A stretch of DNA of 15,317 nucleotides from Oligoflexia bacterium (GTDB taxonomy: Bacteria; Bdellovibrionota; UBA1018; CAIMNF01): positions 1 through 15,317 of the forward strand of contig CAIMNF010000450.1 of NCBI GenBank assembly GCA_903842755.1, read 5' to 3'. Shown here in pieces: positions 14,862-15,317 of this stretch. Below the pieces are notes generated by a model. It ran no database searches and was not told the origin of the DNA. It saw only the letters and a program-made list of their open reading frames with translations. How positions within the stretch are numbered: the first letter of the stretch is position 1; each line of letters begins with the position of its first letter. Position numbers and translations under genes: made by a program.

Positions 14862-15317
14862 TGGTTCGTTTCATTCTATCAACTTCTTCTTCATAATGCT
14901 CAATTAAAAAGCGTTCCCGTTCTTTATATGACAATTCTTGTTCCTTGAGCTGATGTTCGTAGCCACGAACGCGCTCATCAAGGGCTTTTTGTGAATTTCT
15001 TTCCTGATCCCTAAGCTTAGTGTCAAATTCTAAACGGAGATCGTTCATCGCAAGCTCATGGTTCAACATGACTTCTGCAAGTCGGGTCTCTTCTTTATGT
15101 TGAATCTCATTCATCTTTCCCATCAACTCCCGCGATTGCACCCTCTTTTGAAACTCGTTTTCGCTCTGAGCCCGCCGGTTCAAGTCCACCAGAGCGTCTC
15201 GCTGAATGTCCATCTGGTCTAAGCTCCGGCGCTGCAACAAATCGAGCTGCTGTGCATGCTTAAGCTGATTTCTTTCGGAATTTTGAGCCTGGCGATCGCG
15301 CACCTGCTGAAGCTCGC
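14833..15317 (-). CDS. C-terminal part of a coiled-coil protein (5' end outside the window)
   Basis: The frame stays open from the TAA at 14833-14835 to the right edge, so the GTG at 15303 is probably internal and the true start lies beyond the window. The visible 160 or so residues are almost all Glu, Lys, Arg, Gln, Leu, Asn and Asp with no Pro, Trp or Cys, typical of a long continuous coiled coil. There is no membrane segment in this part. Function is unknown; structural, polar-scaffold or membrane-attached roles are possible but not supported. It overlaps the pyruvate kinase start by 29 bases in another frame and is probably the upstream member of the same transcript. Confidence 0.8.
   Translation of the reverse strand, partial: ELQQVRDRQAQNSERNQLKHAQQLDLLQRRSLDQMDIQRDALVDLNRRAQSENEFQKRVQSRELMGKMNEIQHKEETRLAEVMLNHELAMNDLRLEFDTKLRDQERNSQKALDERVRGYEHQLKEQELSYKERERFLIEHYEEEVDRMKRTNARLIQKKS

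Overview
This window looks like chromosomal backbone of a free-living Gram-negative bacterium with moderate GC. I saw no transposase, integrase, tRNA, rRNA, CRISPR array or phage gene. Lipobox-type lipoproteins, a FecR-like periplasmic protein, an HDOD protein, a separate histidine kinase and response regulator, and a SpoIIE-type phosphatase suggest a Bdellovibrionota-like or related deltaproteobacterial lineage. That placement is inference from gene style, not from a marker gene. Packing is very tight: there is no gene-free stretch over 300 bases, several same-strand neighbours share stop/start bases (ATGA or GTGA), and three of the four convergent pairs overlap at their stop codons.

Layout. 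Bases 2-616 (+) are the end of an unrecognised helical protein that begins before the window. Bases 601-3644 (-) hold a FecR-like exported protein coupled by a GTGA overlap to a Cu(+)-type P1B ATPase whose N-terminus has YHS and heavy-metal-binding modules instead of HMA domains. A 69-residue orphan protein (3691-3900, +) follows. Next is a minus-strand pair, an EamA/DMT transporter and an RDD membrane protein (5290-3897). Two lipoproteins follow: a zinc-metalloprotease-like protein (5382-5990, +) and a large two-part protein with a Pro/Thr linker (7024-5987, -).

The most interesting block is 7190-12076 (+), five tightly spaced genes: HDOD protein, HPK4-like histidine kinase, response regulator with a Fis-type helix-turn-helix but no AAA+ domain, two-TM SpoIIE/PP2C phosphatase, and a single-TM protein with a low-complexity stalk. 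It reads as one signalling cassette joining phosphorelay, transcription control and Ser/Thr dephosphorylation. Its leader has a strong Shine-Dalgarno before a TTG start, a perfect 7-bp inverted repeat, and an overlapping match to a sigma-28 (FliA) -10 element.

On the minus strand from the right edge to 12097, a coiled-coil protein (N-terminus outside the window), pyruvate kinase and an RsmB-like rRNA cytosine-C5 methyltransferase overlap one another. The pyruvate kinase carries the residue set known for K(+)-independent enzymes.
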